Assembly: GCA_034359265.1 (NCBI GenBank)
Contig: CP136890.1
Span: 71,053,501 to 71,117,500 of the forward strand
Source: Canna indica
Lineage: Eukaryota; Streptophyta; Magnoliopsida; Zingiberales; Cannaceae
Direction: 5' to 3'
Length of the DNA: 64,000 nucleotides
In this document: piece after piece, positions 9,206-20,894 of the stretch
Layout of the letters: every line of letters begins with the position of its first letter
Position numbering within the stretch: position 1 is the first letter of the stretch
Translations under genes and position numbers: made by a program
The notes under the pieces: model-generated
Told to the model about the DNA's origin: nothing
Database searches by the model: none
The model's input: the letters and a program-made list of their open reading frames with translations, nothing else

Positions 9206-12200
9206 ATGGGGCTTCTCGTGGGAAGTCCGAGCTTGTTAGGGACTCCCCCTTCGCCATTACCCTTCGCCTTCTTCTCTTCCTCCTCCACATCCAATCCTTC
9301 TTCGCCTTCTTCGCCTTCTTCGCTGCTCCCTTCTCGCAGAAGAGCTGCGGCGAGGAGATTGGTGTTTGCCATGTGCTGCGCGAATGGGGAGAGCCGCGAA
9401 GACGCTTCTAGGGATTCCAGCAGAAGGGCGCTTCTCCTTGTAGGCATCTCAGTTCTTCCCTTCCTGAAGCTTAGAGCAATCGCCGCGGAGGATTCGGAGC
9501 TCCAAGGTCCAAATCATTTCGTCATATATATTTGGTTGATTTGGTTGTCTTGTTTAAGTGTAATGATCCCGCTTCATGGGTTGCTGGTTCTAGGAAACTT
9601 TGGCTAATTTGAGCTGAAGCTGGAAATTGCTCTACCTATCATGTAAATGAAACCCTTTCTCTTGTTTGGTCCGGTCGGAGCATATCAACATGACTAATGA
9701 TCCTCATTCTCTTATGGTCATTTTGACCATAACATTGTCAAGCGATTGATCACCTTGACATGAAGTCCACCTCGTAAATTTTCTAGAAATTCAATTTCTA
9801 CCTCATTTTTAGTTTCAAAAATAGATGTCCCTTTAATCCGATGATAGGAAGCTAATTTAACACTGGAGGCATGATTTCATTTCACTTTCCTCGATTCATG
9901 TTATCTAGTTTATGACTTTATGTTGCTGAAGCACATGAAAGTTTTGTCTTTCTTAGGAGTTTGTTATTTAGTGTTCTAGGCTTCCAGTGTCTTCAAATAT
10001 CGTATCACTTATTTTCTATTATTGTTCTTCTTCGCATTCTTAGTTTGCAAAAAGTTTGTGGTTCTCTAGTTGTGCTCAGAATGCTTCAAAATTGAAATCA
10101 TCCTTTATTTTGTGGTCCTTATATAGTCATATGATTCTGGCTGTTGAATGTTTCAAATTGCTTAACGAGAACTTATATTTTTTCTTTCTAACAATTATCT
10201 TATGGTTCAGTTATGAGATGTCTTTTAACTGTGCTCTAATACTTTATACTCAAGCAGAATTGCAGATTAGGGCTCATGGAAGAATTGGTGAATCCACACA
10301 GAAGATTTCAACAGTTCAGCCGATCACCTTTGGTCGACGTTCAAAGACAATCAAACAGGGGTTCACTGGGGGCAAAGAAGGTACAAACCTACAAATAAGT
10401 CTTAAGTCCCACCACCTCTCTAAATAGTAATGTGAAAATAAGATGCCTGAGCCTAGTGTATCAACTTGTACACACAGATACAGTTGCAATGGTGCATCTA
10501 AAGTTGGCATAGGCTTCTAACTTCTAACCATAGATGGCTTGGGCCAATTATGAGTGAAGTTGACAGGCCATCTTCTGTACTCTGGTACGTCAACAAATGA
10601 GCATAGTGAATCCAAGAAACCACACATTTTTGGTGGAGCTAGCCAGTGTCTTATACTTGAAACAGACTTTGATTTTACTAAATGTATTAATGGTTTTAGG
10701 AGTGTTTGTAAGGAGATGATTGTGCTTGATTTGATAATTACCATTATCTAAAGTTCATTGTTATACATTTTAATTAGTAAGAGAGTTTTGTGTAGAAAGC
10801 TTATAGCATGAATGCAAGGCATACAAATGTAGAAAGCTTATTCTCATCATGCTGTATTCAAATATTTTAGTTGATGTAACATAGATTGCTTTATGTCAAT
10901 GATATTAGCAATGCCCGTGACACAAGGAAAACTTGTTATAACATTCTACCTTTCAGTTATTTTGAATTTGACTTTCTTTTTCTGTAATGGGAAACCCTTT
11001 CAATAAAGTGAGGGTTCATTATGAGATATGAACCACTTAGAAGGATAGCACCAAAAGTAAAATAGTTCTGGAAATCATTAGTTGTGGCACACACTATCAA
11101 GTGTGAGAACTTATTCAAATGTTTGAGAATATATTTCAAGACAACTGACTATTTTCTCCTAAGTCATTGTAGGTTATATGGTCAGTTACTTCTGTTTTCA
11201 TTGTGGCTTCAGATAAACAAGATAATATACAAATAGATGAGGAAGAAACTATGTTGCCAGACAAACAAGATGTTATTACACCAGACCAACAAGATGTCAT
11301 CATTAAGCCAGACCAGAAAGATGTCACTCAGCCGGAGATTCAAGATCTCAAGGATACTGTACTTGAAGCTTCATCTCAAGGACCTAGCCAATTTGAGGTG
11401 ATTTGATCCTGTTTTGGTTTTAAAACATCCCAAGGACCTAGTCATTCTGTTATATTTTGTACATATCTATTTATTTGTTTGTAGTTGTTTGCAGCAAGCA
11501 GGTCTTCCAAGTACACCAACAAACTCCTTCCTGGCTTTCTTAAATGCATTTGGAATAGTTGCTTCAGGTGTGCTTGGTGCTCTATATGCAACATCTCGGA
11601 AGGAAAAGATAGCTATTGAATCAACTATGGAGTCTGTATGTTTCTCGAACTCCATGTTTTCAGAGTTCTTTTTCTTACATGTTACATTATTGTCAAAGAC
11701 TAATCAGGATTGGATTTGCATTATAGTACACTGAGACCCTCCATAGCATATACAAACCAACTTGTTGCTGATTTTGACATCTAAATATTTGTTTATTACT
11801 AGTCGTAACTAATTAATCTTGTATGCTATGCAGATGGATATATGACTTTATTTTGTAATATATATAAAATAATAACAGGAATGAACATCCTAATTCTGCA
11901 AAGTATTGGAAATTCTGGAAACCATATTTACATAGTCAGAAATATTTTTTGCTATGTAATATAATTCTCAATGCAGATAAAAAGCAAGCTGACTGGAAAG
12001 GAGGCAGCAATGTCTTCACTGAAGGAAAACTATGAGAAGATGTTAAGAAAGGAACAGGAAGAGACAAAGAAGCAAATGAGAAAGTTTAAAGAAGAAGAAT
12101 CTTCTCTACTAAATAAACTAGCATCTGCAAATCAGACTGCAGCAGCCTTGCGTCAAGAGGTAGAAAATGAAAGAAAACAAATTGAGGAGCTACAAGGACG

Positions 12201-13692
12201 TATAGGTCATCTTGAGAGCAGCATTGCACAAACTTTTGCAGATAAAAAAAAACTTGAAGCCAAACTTAGAGATAAGGTAGATAGTTTGGATGTTCTACAA
12301 GATCGAGTAAGTCTGCTTAGCTTGGAGATAAGTGACAAGGAGAAGAACATTGAAAGCCTCAAATCGTTGCTTACTGAAAAAGAATCAGCATGTGAGAAGT
12401 TGTCCTCCAATGTTGAACACTTAAAGGAGGAGCTTGTTGCTGCAAATTCAACTATTGAACAATTGAAAGAGGAGATGGTTGGAGTTAGAGCTGAATTAAG
12501 TTCAAAGATATCTTCAATTGATTCTTTAAATAAAGAGATTCAGTTGTTAAACTCAGAAAAAGATGGTGCTTTGCAAAGAGTTCAAGATCTTATTAAAGAT
12601 TACAATGATCTGAAATCGTCTTCTGATAGAAGAGCAGCCATTGATGCTGAACTGATATCTGAGAAAGATGACCAACTTCATGATATTGAAAAAAAGCTTG
12701 AGTTTGCATTAGAGAAAGAAAGGAACACTACTAGAGTTATCACTGAGCTGAGAAAAGAAAAGGATGAAGTCAAAGCATTGCTAGAAAGTGAAATGAATAG
12801 TGTGAAAAAATTGAAAGATGAGCTGCAGGCTGCCCAAGAAGCATCCAGAGATTCTAAACTTGAAGCTTCAAATCTATCCAAGCAACTGGATGAGTATAAA
12901 ATTTCATATGAGAAACTTATGTCTGAGATCTCAGAGATTCAAGATGGTTACAATGAAATGGAGACACTGTTAACTAGCACAGTTGAAGAAGCTAAGTCTA
13001 GTTCAAAACTACTCGCAGATGAGTTAGTCACAGTTAAGGAGGCCCTAAGGAGAACAAAAGAAGATCTTGATATCACATCCAAAGAATTGAAAGATGCGAT
13101 GGAGGAACAGGAGAACTTGAAGAAGGAATTAGTGGAAACATATAAGAAACTTGAAGCTACTGCCAATGAGGTGAAAGAAGAACGGAAAATTGTTTCCATT
13201 TTGAATAATGAACTTGAGGTTTTGAGGAAACAAATGCAAAGGGACTCGGAAGCACGGAAAATGCTTGAAGCAGATCTGGATGAGGCTACCAAGTCACTTG
13301 ATGAGATGAATAAGAATGCATTATTGCTCTCCAGGGAACTAGACAGCAGTAATTCAAGAAGTGCCAGCCTTGAAGCAGAGAAAGAAATGTTGTTTAAGTC
13401 TCTTGTGGACCAAAAGAATGCCGCAAAAGAAGCCAGGGAAAATATTGAAGATGCTCAGAACCTCATTATGAGGCTTGGAAGTGAGAGAGAGAATTTAGAG
13501 AAGAGGGCTAAGAAGCTTGAAGAAGACTTATCATCCGCAAAGGGCGAGATACTAAGGTTGAGGAGGCAGATCAGCATGGAGAAGCAGGAACCTGTGAATG
13601 AGCATCAGAGTAAGACCAATGAAGTTGCAGCAGGCACTCCTTTTACAGCCAGGAAGACAACTAGCAGAAGGAGAAAGGGGGGATCCACATGA
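9206..13692 (+). CDS. MAR-binding filament-like protein 1 (MFP1), thylakoid coiled-coil protein
   Basis: Exons 9206-9506, 11213-11397, 11495-11635 and 11977-13692 join in frame to 780 codons plus stop, close to the ~700-730 residues of known MFP1. Residues 1-72 are a Ser/Pro/Arg-rich chloroplast transit-type sequence. Residues 73-94 (SRRALLLVGISVLPFLKLRA) carry a twin-arginine-like thylakoid transfer motif followed by AIAA. A hydrophobic segment near 174-194 (FLAFLNAFGIVASGVLGALY) is the membrane anchor. From about 210 to the end is one long coiled coil, with a basic tail ending SRRRKGGST. MFP1 proteins sit on thylakoids and bind DNA through the coiled coil; roles in nucleoid attachment and starch granule initiation have been reported. 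A further in-frame exon (10258-10380) may be included. Start choice: first ATG, full transit peptide, TATA about 200 bp upstream. Confidence 0.92.
10258..10380 (+). other. Candidate cassette exon inside MFP1 intron 1
   Basis: The 1.7-kb intron 9507-11212 holds a 123-nt stretch bounded by CAAGCAG| and GAAG|GTACAA. Exon 1 ends with one leftover base (G) and exon 2 begins with two (AT). Including this stretch gives G|AA...G|AT, keeps the frame and adds 41 codons with no stop (reading RAHGRIGESTQKISTVQP and onward). I do not recognise the peptide in other MFP1 proteins. It could be a real exon, an alternative exon or chance. Confidence 0.45.
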
Positions 13693-14867
13693 TAAGCGTC
13701 TTCAAGATTGCATTCTAGGATTTTAATCTCTCATCTTTGCTTCTAGTTTCTTCTCCTTAAGTTGCAACTTTTATATCCAATCATGTGCAAAGGCTGTGTT
13801 ATCCTTCAAGCAAGTCTCAAGGAAACTATCTCTGGAGAAAGACTATTCCTGTTACTTACCATTTTTTTATAGGACATGTTGTGTAAAACATATTAGTAAT
13901 GAGATGATTTTGTATAGTTTAAACTCGGCCATGCATTGTTAGAATGTAATCTGCTGAAGGAGAGACATTTTCACTAGAAGCTTCACAATATAAAATTTGC
14001 TGAGTCATTTGAAGCCTTGGCCGTGGTTTTAATTTAGAGCTTAGCTAAAGTCTTTCTAGTGAGAATTATTATGTTAGTCATTTGAAGATCGCTCAGTACT
14101 TGGAGTGTTTTGAATCTAAAATATTAATGACCAAATTTAGTAATAGTTATGAACTAGTCGTTACAAACGGTTGTAATGTGCAGCCTTCATTAAATTTCAA
14201 CATTTACATTGCTCTTTTATGTAGTGAAAACTGAAGGTGAACATAACAGTAGTAGACAAGGCAAGGGAGGAGTGGTAATGCACGCTTACGATAGGTTATT
14301 TGCTAGGTCACGCGGAAAAATTGTTTTGACGACTGCTATAATACTTTATATCACTCATAACAATCAAACCTTTAAAATTAGGAATACAATTGGCTAATTC
14401 TTTCAAAAATTGTTTCCACATGTCTTTGTTTTTTTTTTTTTTTCAATCTTAGTCACTACAAATACTAGTAAAAAATGTTTATTTTAAGCATCAATAGAGT
14501 TATTATTATAAGCATTCTAGAATATTTTCCTCTCAAGGCGTCACATCAATAAATATAATGAATCATAAGTATTGCTCTAAAAGCCTAAAATATCTATCGA
14601 AAATGACATGTTACAAAACATCTGGGCAATTTAACTGTCATTTCATTGTCATAGATTTTTAAATCTTTGTAACATTCATCAGAGTCTTCATCAATAGAGA
14701 GAAGATATATTTGAAGTGCATGATAAGCTTTCATATATGATATACGAACTGTAAGTGTATGTTTGTTTCGCCAAATTTGGAGGGTGAATAGGATTTGAGA
14801 AATCCTATATGCCATTTTTTTAAAAATAAATATAATGAGATTTTATTCTTAGTAGAGTGGAATACAG
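13693..14867 (+). other. MFP1 3' UTR and spacer
   Basis: The first ~300-450 bp are likely 3' UTR. From about 14200 to 14867 the sequence is A/T-rich with a long T-run near 14430. I see no gene or clear element in it. Confidence 0.5.
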
Positions 14868-14875
14868 ATATCCCG

Positions 14876-15456
14876 TAGGGGTGAGCATTGATCGGTTCAG
14901 TTAATTAACCAAACTGAAAATTTGATTAACCGAATTTGTTAACTGTTTACCGAACCGAAAAAATTCGATTAATTCGATTTTTTTGGTTCGGTTCAATTAA
15001 TTTACCGAATTTACCAAAAACATGGTAATTTTTTTTTTATCAAGATTTGAACTTTGGTCAATGAACTAAACATACAACACCTTAACAACTAAAGCAAACC
15101 ATATTATTGATCTAAATATCACTAACCAAATCTATATCTGTAGCTATAAATAAAATAAAACTAGAAATAATAACTTACTAAGTTTCAAACCCAAGTTGAT
15201 AGGTTAAAAGCAAGTCCTCTTAATCACTAGTGGCAAACCACTGTGATATATATTTTTATTTTATTTAACATATATTAGTATTCGGTTAATTCGATAGTTA
15301 ACCGAACCAATTGGTTAATTTACTGAATCAAACTGAAAATCGAAAACTTAAATGTTTTTAACTGTTAACCGAACCGAAATTTATTCGGAAAATTCAGTTT
15401 CGATTCCGTCGGTTAATCGATTTTTTTGATTAATTGATAAATTTTGCTCACACCTA
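14876..15456. mobile_element. Non-autonomous hAT-type MITE, 581 bp
   Basis: It starts TAGGGGTGAGCA and ends TGCTCACACCTA, inverted termini matching at 11 of 12 positions. Flanks are ATATCCCG (14868-14875) and ATATCCTG (15457-15464), an 8-bp target duplication with one difference, as expected for hAT. The subterminal parts contain repeated 'ggttaattaaccgaa'-like words in both orientations. There is no ORF. Confidence 0.85.
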
Positions 15457-15489
15457 ATATCCTGAAGGGTGGAAATTTAAATTTAAGGA

Positions 15490-15845
15490 TTGTTGGAAAT
15501 TGAAGACCAACAATAACTAAGCCTCAACTCCATACTAGACGGGGTAAGCTATATAGATTCTCTATCTCCATATCCCTTTGTTCAAGGCTAGATCCGCCTC
15601 AATATCTAGTAACTGTAGATCCTTAGACATTATTTATTTCTATGTAATCTTAGGTATACATCTATCATTCTTCCTACCTTCTATTGCTAAACTATTATAT
15701 TTTCGAACGGGGACACTCGGGGTCTCCGCAGTACACGTCCAAACCATTTAAAACGGTCTTCTTTTAATAGTTGCTCAACACTCGCTCCCATATAGCATGA
15801 TTGGTCTAACCACTGTTCTATAAAACTTTCCTTTTACTAAGTTAG
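15490..15845 (-). mobile_element. 5'-truncated RTE-clade LINE, 3' end
   Basis: On the minus strand 15838-15790 reads KGKFYRTVVRPIMLYGSEC, the characteristic end of the RTE reverse transcriptase. After an internal deletion comes a KRRPF-MVW remnant of the KRRPFKWFG-like tail, then the family's 3' UTR whose reverse strand contains tactagacggggtaagct. The 5' part of the element is missing. Stops interrupt it, so it is inactive. Confidence 0.8.
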
Positions 15846-16169
15846 GACAATGCTATAACAAATCGGAAAAGGATGGTCGAGCCAACGAAAGAACCTAATA
15901 GCTCGCCAAACCAAGCACCTTCCATAACACTTGGCGAACAACCGACAAGAATCTTCGAGCAAGACCCAGGTCGAGATACACGAAAACGACCCCAACCCGA
16001 CGCTTAAACGACAACTCAAGTCGTGCGCAAATTGCCCCATCGGGCACAAATAAAGCTCAAATAGAGCACTTTTCTGTACGCATCATTTCCTTTTAGTATT
16101 TAATAAAATCACATTTCTATGTAACCTCATGAATTCTATGGCCATCTCGTTGCTCCAACGAATACTCTA
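15846..16169. other. Unassigned sequence before the tandem array
   Basis: Moderately GC-rich, no convincing coding signal; the short minus-strand frame at 15837-16049 shows no family. It may belong to the gypsy element whose repeat array starts next. Confidence 0.35.
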
Positions 16170-17061
16170 CTACTCGAAACTTACACGACCCCTCGCACAC
16201 GATTCTACCTGACGCTCCTCAACAAGCTCGGCTTGAACTCCCTAGTGTAGTCCTTGGCCCCCAGAGCCGCTACTTCCTGCCTTAGAGTTCTTACGTGACC
16301 AGGATTCAGTTTTCACTAGCTTGGCTCGTTGGTCATCGCGCCACTACTTCATGCCTCAGAGTTGTTACACAATCTCACGCGCGCGGTTCTGCCTTATGCT
16401 TCTCGGCGAGCTTGGCTTGAACCCCTGAGTGCAGTCCTCGGCCTCCAAAGCCGCTACTTTCGACCTCAGAGCCCTTACGCAACCATGATTCAGTTTTCAC
16501 CAGCCTGGCTCGTTGGCGATTACGCCACTACTTTCGGCCTCAAAGCCCTTACATGACCCCTCGCGCGCGGTCCTGCCCTATGCTCCTTGGCGAGCTCGGC
16601 TAGAACCCCTCGAGTGCAGTCCTCGGTTCCAGAGCCATTACATTCGGCCTTAGAGCCCATACATGACCCATCGCGCACGGTCCTACCCAACGCTCCTCGA
16701 CGAGCTCGGCTTGAACCCCCCGAATGCGGTCCTCAGCCCCAAAGCCATTACTTTCGACCTCAGAGCCCTTAAATGACCCCTCGCGCATGGTCCTGCCTTA
16801 CGCTCCTCAGCGAGCTCGACTTGAACTCCAGAGTGTGGTTCTCGGCCCCTAGAGTCGCTACTTCCGGCCCTAGAGCCCTTACATGACCCCTCATGCGCAA
16901 TCCTACATTATGCTCCCGGGCGAGGTCGGGGTGAACTCCAAAGTGCATGTGGTCCTCGGCCCCTAGAGCTGCTACTTCCAAACTCGGAGCCCTTACACGA
17001 CCCCTCGCCCGCGGTCCTACCTTACGCTCCTCGGCGAGCTCGGCTTGAACCCCCAACTGCG
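16170..17061. repeat. Composite GC-rich tandem array, left part
   Basis: Units of about 110 bp begin near 16551, 16661, 16771, 16881 and 16995, each running from gacccctcgcgc through gagctcggcttgaacc to cagagcccttaca. Between them are shorter ~77-bp units (16292, 16474) carrying gattcagttttcac and cgccactactttcgg instead. The spacing pattern 77, 105, 77, 110, 110, 110, 114 shows two unit types sharing the gcctcagagccctt end. Apparent ORFs are reading frames of the repeat. Such arrays are known from 3' untranslated regions of Tat-lineage gypsy elements. Confidence 0.85.
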
Positions 17062-18594
17062 TGTTGGTCGAAATGGCGATACTAGAGGAGGGGTGAATAG
17101 TGTGTTGACTAATTTAATTAGCCTAAATCCAATTTTAAACGTTTACTTAAGACGATTAGGCAATTCATGATTTGACGATTAGATGCGGAAGCAATATAAA
17201 GCAATTAAACACAAGCAAGAAATCAAACAAGGCAAACACGCAATTTATTGGTTCGGCCCCAATGCCTACTCCACTACCTAAGCACCCCGCTTAGGATTTT
17301 CAAACTAGTTTTACTAGATTAATTTGAGTTTCCCTTATACACGAGGACTTTTCACCGAAAAGTCTCACTCTTGACCTAAGGTACTTCCACACCCGGAAGT
17401 CTCCGCCTTCTTGTCGAGAGCACTTATCCCACCTCAACCCCAAGGGACAACTAAACTAATCCTAGTAACAACTACGTTTAATTACACAAGTGGCTTTACT
17501 CCTTCTATACCAAGGATACCACTTCACACACAAGACCAACCACCTGGTCTTCACACGCACAGATAAAACAGTTTAAATAACAGAAAAGATTTAGTTAATC
17601 AAAAGAGCTTAAGGATAAACCAATAATAAAAGCTTCTTTACAAGCCTTTGGCTCCTTCAACTCGTCAAGGATGAGCTTGATCAGAACTCGAGTTGAGCCA
17701 GCAGTTGGCGCTTGAAGAATGAACCCGATAGAGGAATAGGCGTGCTTCAATCAATCACTTGGAAGGCTCGAATCTTCCTTTTAGATGCTCAATAATAACT
17801 GTGGGAATCAAGGAAGAAGCCTTAAAACAATCATATGAGGTTATATTTATACCCTCGTGAAGCAACGGCTGTTCAACGAATAAAAATCTATCCGTTACAG
17901 CCGCCGGTCGAAGCATCGGTCGATCGATCCTTCGACCGCTCATTTTTTTCCTGTGGTCGGTCGATCGCCAGACGCAGATCGCGCGATCCGTGATCTTCAG
18001 TTGACCCGTCGGTCAACCGAAGCGATTGCATCTTCGGCTTATACGTAGGTCGGTCGATCGATTGGTCGACCGACAGCCTCGATCCAATTCTTTCACCATC
18101 CAGTCGACCCGTCGGTCGACCGACGCGATCTTGCATCGTGGGAATTAGTAGGTCAGTCGATCGACGGGTCGTTTTGGGCTTCCATCGGTCGACCGAAGTA
18201 GCTCTGCTACTTTCTTTACCTTCAGTTGGTCAGTCGATCGGTCGACCGAACCTAGGCTGAATGTTATTTCTTCAGCCTATTTCTTCCGTGCTACGTTTTC
18301 GGGTTCCGGCTTTCAATGAGCATCATCTTGGGGAGCTTTTGACTTGATCTTTGGACTCGTCCAAGCGACTTTGGTGCACTCGTCGATCTTCGGGAAACTT
18401 TGCAACGAACCCGAACGCGATGATCAATATCCTTACGATTTATCATTTTCTTCGATTTTTCCGACCGAGGACATCGAACGCTAATGATATGGAACCTAAA
18501 ACATATTCTCAATGAAATCATTAGTTCCATGTTTGTTATCATCAAAACCATCATGACCGAGATTAAGGCTAAGGTTGAAAACCTAATGCCAACA
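17062..18594 (-). mobile_element. Solo LTR (family A), 1,533 bp, inserted in the array
   Basis: Begins TGTTGG and ends CCAACA, flanked by CTGCG (17057-17061) and GTGCG (18595-18599), a 5-bp target duplication with one change. Its sequence matches the two LTRs of the element at 23239-31183 throughout, in the same orientation (element strand minus). No PBS, PPT or internal sequence is present, so it is a solo LTR left by recombination. Positions 17890-18255 hold a cluster of CGGTCGACCG-type palindromes. Confidence 0.9.
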
Positions 18595-19300
18595 GTGCGG
18601 TCCTCGACCCCTAGAGTCGCTACTTCTAGTCTCAAAGCCCTTACATGACCCCTCATGCACAATCGTGCCTTACGCTCCTCGGTAAGCTCGACTTGAACCC
18701 CCCGAGTGTGGTCCTCGGCCCCCAGATCCGCTACTTTCGGCCTTAGAGCCCTTACATGACCCCTCGTGCACGGTCTTGCCTTACGCTCCTCGGTGAGCTC
18801 GGCTTGAACCCCCCGAGTGTGGTCCTCGGCCCCCCGAGCTGCTACTTCTGGCCTCAGAACCCTTACACGACCATGATTCAATTTTCACTAGCTTGGCTCA
18901 TTGGTCATCGTGCCACTACTTTCGGTCTCAGAGCCCTTACATGACCAGATTTTGATTTTCACCAGCCAGGGTCGATGGCTATCACGCCACTACTTCCGGC
19001 TTCAGAGCCCTTACATGAACTCTCGCGTGCGGTCCTACCTTACGCTCCTCGGTGAGGTCATCTTGAACCCCCCGGGTACGGTCCTCAGCCCGCCGAGCCG
19101 CTACTTCTGACCTCAAAACCCTTATACGACCAGGATTCGATTTTCACTTGCATGACTCAATGGGCATCGCGCCACTACTTATGGCCTTAAAACCCTTACA
19201 TGATATATCGTGCATGGTCCTGCCTTACGCTCCTCCGCAAGCTTGGTCCTTGGCCACCAGAGCCACTTCCTCTCATTTCAGAACCCTTACATGGCTAAAA
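18595..19300. repeat. Composite GC-rich tandem array, right part
   Basis: Continuation of the array at 16170-17061 after the solo LTR. Both the ~110-bp unit (18640, 18755, 19018) and the ~77-bp unit (18870, 18945, 19125) recur. Toward 19300 the units decay. Joining the two parts across the LTR restores an unbroken unit, so the array is older than the LTR. Confidence 0.8.
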
Positions 19301-19654
19301 TCTTGCTCTAAACCAACCTGACTTCTCAGTCATCACGCCGTTATAAGTTAGCCGTCATTCGACGCTATCGCTACTACCTAGACCTCCGAGATAATCCCAA
19401 AATGCCACTACATGAGGCATGACCTCAAGAAAATAATTTCTTTTCGAAAAAGGCTAAACACTATTGGCATGGGGAAATACCCTTCAACGAAAAAAGTTAC
19501 CAAGGAAACATGCATAAATAAAAGCTCAAAGGCCTAAACATAAGGCCACGAATGAGCAATTGTCAAATACTTCAGCATCCCTTAAAAGGGAAACAATTCA
19601 CGACTAATAGTTATCGAGCTGGCCCACACATGGGCTACCAAAATATTCTAACAC

Positions 19655-20716
19655 TTACTGTAGAGGGGTCACATCAGCCTCGGCGGACATGGTAGGAGCA
19701 CCCTTCCCTAGAGCATTATCGTCCATTGGAGAAAATGAGCATTGCCCTGGAGTTGCACCTGAAGATCCCTCTCCAAGCGACCAAGAAAACTCCTCCTCAA
19801 CCTTGGGATTCACCAGGACACCATCCCTTACTTCCTTGAGAAGGTCGACTCTAGAAAAGTCAACCTCAGGAGCAAAGAACTTAGCATGCTCTATCGCTCT
19901 TTCAAACCCCTCATACATCGTAAGGGCAGCATCTTGTAGGCATTTCATCTCATCCTCAAGGTTCTGATTTACCAACTTGTACCTTTCCGCCTTGGCTTCT
20001 TCAGCCTCGATCTTCAGACGAGAACCTTCCACCGCCGCTTTATGTAGTTAAAAGTTAAGCATTTCCAGCTCTGCTCTGGACTTGCTTTCCACCTTCTTTA
20101 TTCGAGCAGCATACTCAGAGACAACAACATTCAAGCGCGCGACCTCATTAATTTTTGCCTCTAAGGCCTTTTCCACTTCGACCATCTTGAGCTTCAATGG
20201 TTTAACCTCTCGAGATCGAACCTCAGATTCCCTTGACATGGACTCCCTTAGTTTGCTCATTAGACTCGATATCTGAAACTGGATAAACTCCCATGGGTCC
20301 ACTCCCTCAAGAAAGTCTGTTTGGCCGCTGAAACGGATACGTTTGCCCTCGTGTGGGGTTGTAACCGGCTGCCGAATTCTTAGTGGAACGCCATCCACCT
20401 CTGCCACCTCTGACGACATGGATTCATCGCCCGTTGAACGCGTAGCCACCCAAGGAGGTAAGTTTCCACTAGTACGTTTAGCCCTTTTCCGATGCCTCAA
20501 AGGCGAATAAGGGGGAGTTGGAGAGTCTGAAGGCGCTAGCGATTTAGCCGCCTCCAGGACTAGAACCCTCGAAACTTTTGGAGTTCGAGATCCCGAAGCC
20601 CTCATGGCCTTCAGCAAACTACCCACTAGCGAGTTCTTCCCCTTCCTGCTCGGAGCACTCCTCCGTATCTCTACCAATTGAGCACGAATGTTTGGCACCT
20701 CCAGCAATGAAGACAT
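19655..20716 (-). pseudogene. Antisense coiled-coil ORF of a gypsy (probably Tat) element, copy 1
   Basis: One reading frame of 353 codons from ATG at 20716 to the stop at 19655, interrupted only by TAA at 20048-20050. The N-terminal third is Ser/Pro/Arg-rich and basic (RHRKRAKRTSGNLPPW). The middle and C-terminal parts are helical coiled coil (EVEKALEAKINEVARLNVVV; LKIEAEEAKAE), then FERAIEHAKFFAPEVDFSR, GVLVNP and TPGQCSF. A homologous ORF lies at 57600-58172, antisense to a Tat-like pol fragment. Extra antisense ORFs beside LTRs are known in Tat-lineage elements; by analogy this copy belongs to a + strand element whose 3' part is here. Function unknown. Confidence 0.75.
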
Positions 20717-20887
20717 CTCAAATGCATACCAGAAAAACTAAAGTAGACAATCAAAAGACTCACCAGAGAAAAAGTAACGACAGACGACGAAGGTAATCAA
20801 CGAAGGTGTCGCCAACGAAAACCTCCGAAGAACAAACACCGAATACCAAAAGTGCGAGAAAAATTCGAAACAGGAAAGGAAGGGCCA

Positions 20888-20894
20888 CTTTATA
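20888..20894 (-). promoter_or_regulatory. TATA-like box for the antisense ORF
   Basis: TATAAAG on the minus strand, about 170 bp upstream of the ATG at 20716. Its place suggests the antisense ORF has its own promoter independent of the LTR. Seen as a motif only. Confidence 0.4.

Noticed and set aside
9073..9447. Minus-strand ORFs opposite MFP1 exon 1
   Set aside because: Shadow of the Ser/Pro/Arg-rich transit peptide coding sequence.
16329..17056. Several ORFs of 60-95 codons in the GC-rich array
   Set aside because: Frames of the 110-bp repeat, both strands, no domain; array units vary in length by non-multiples of three.
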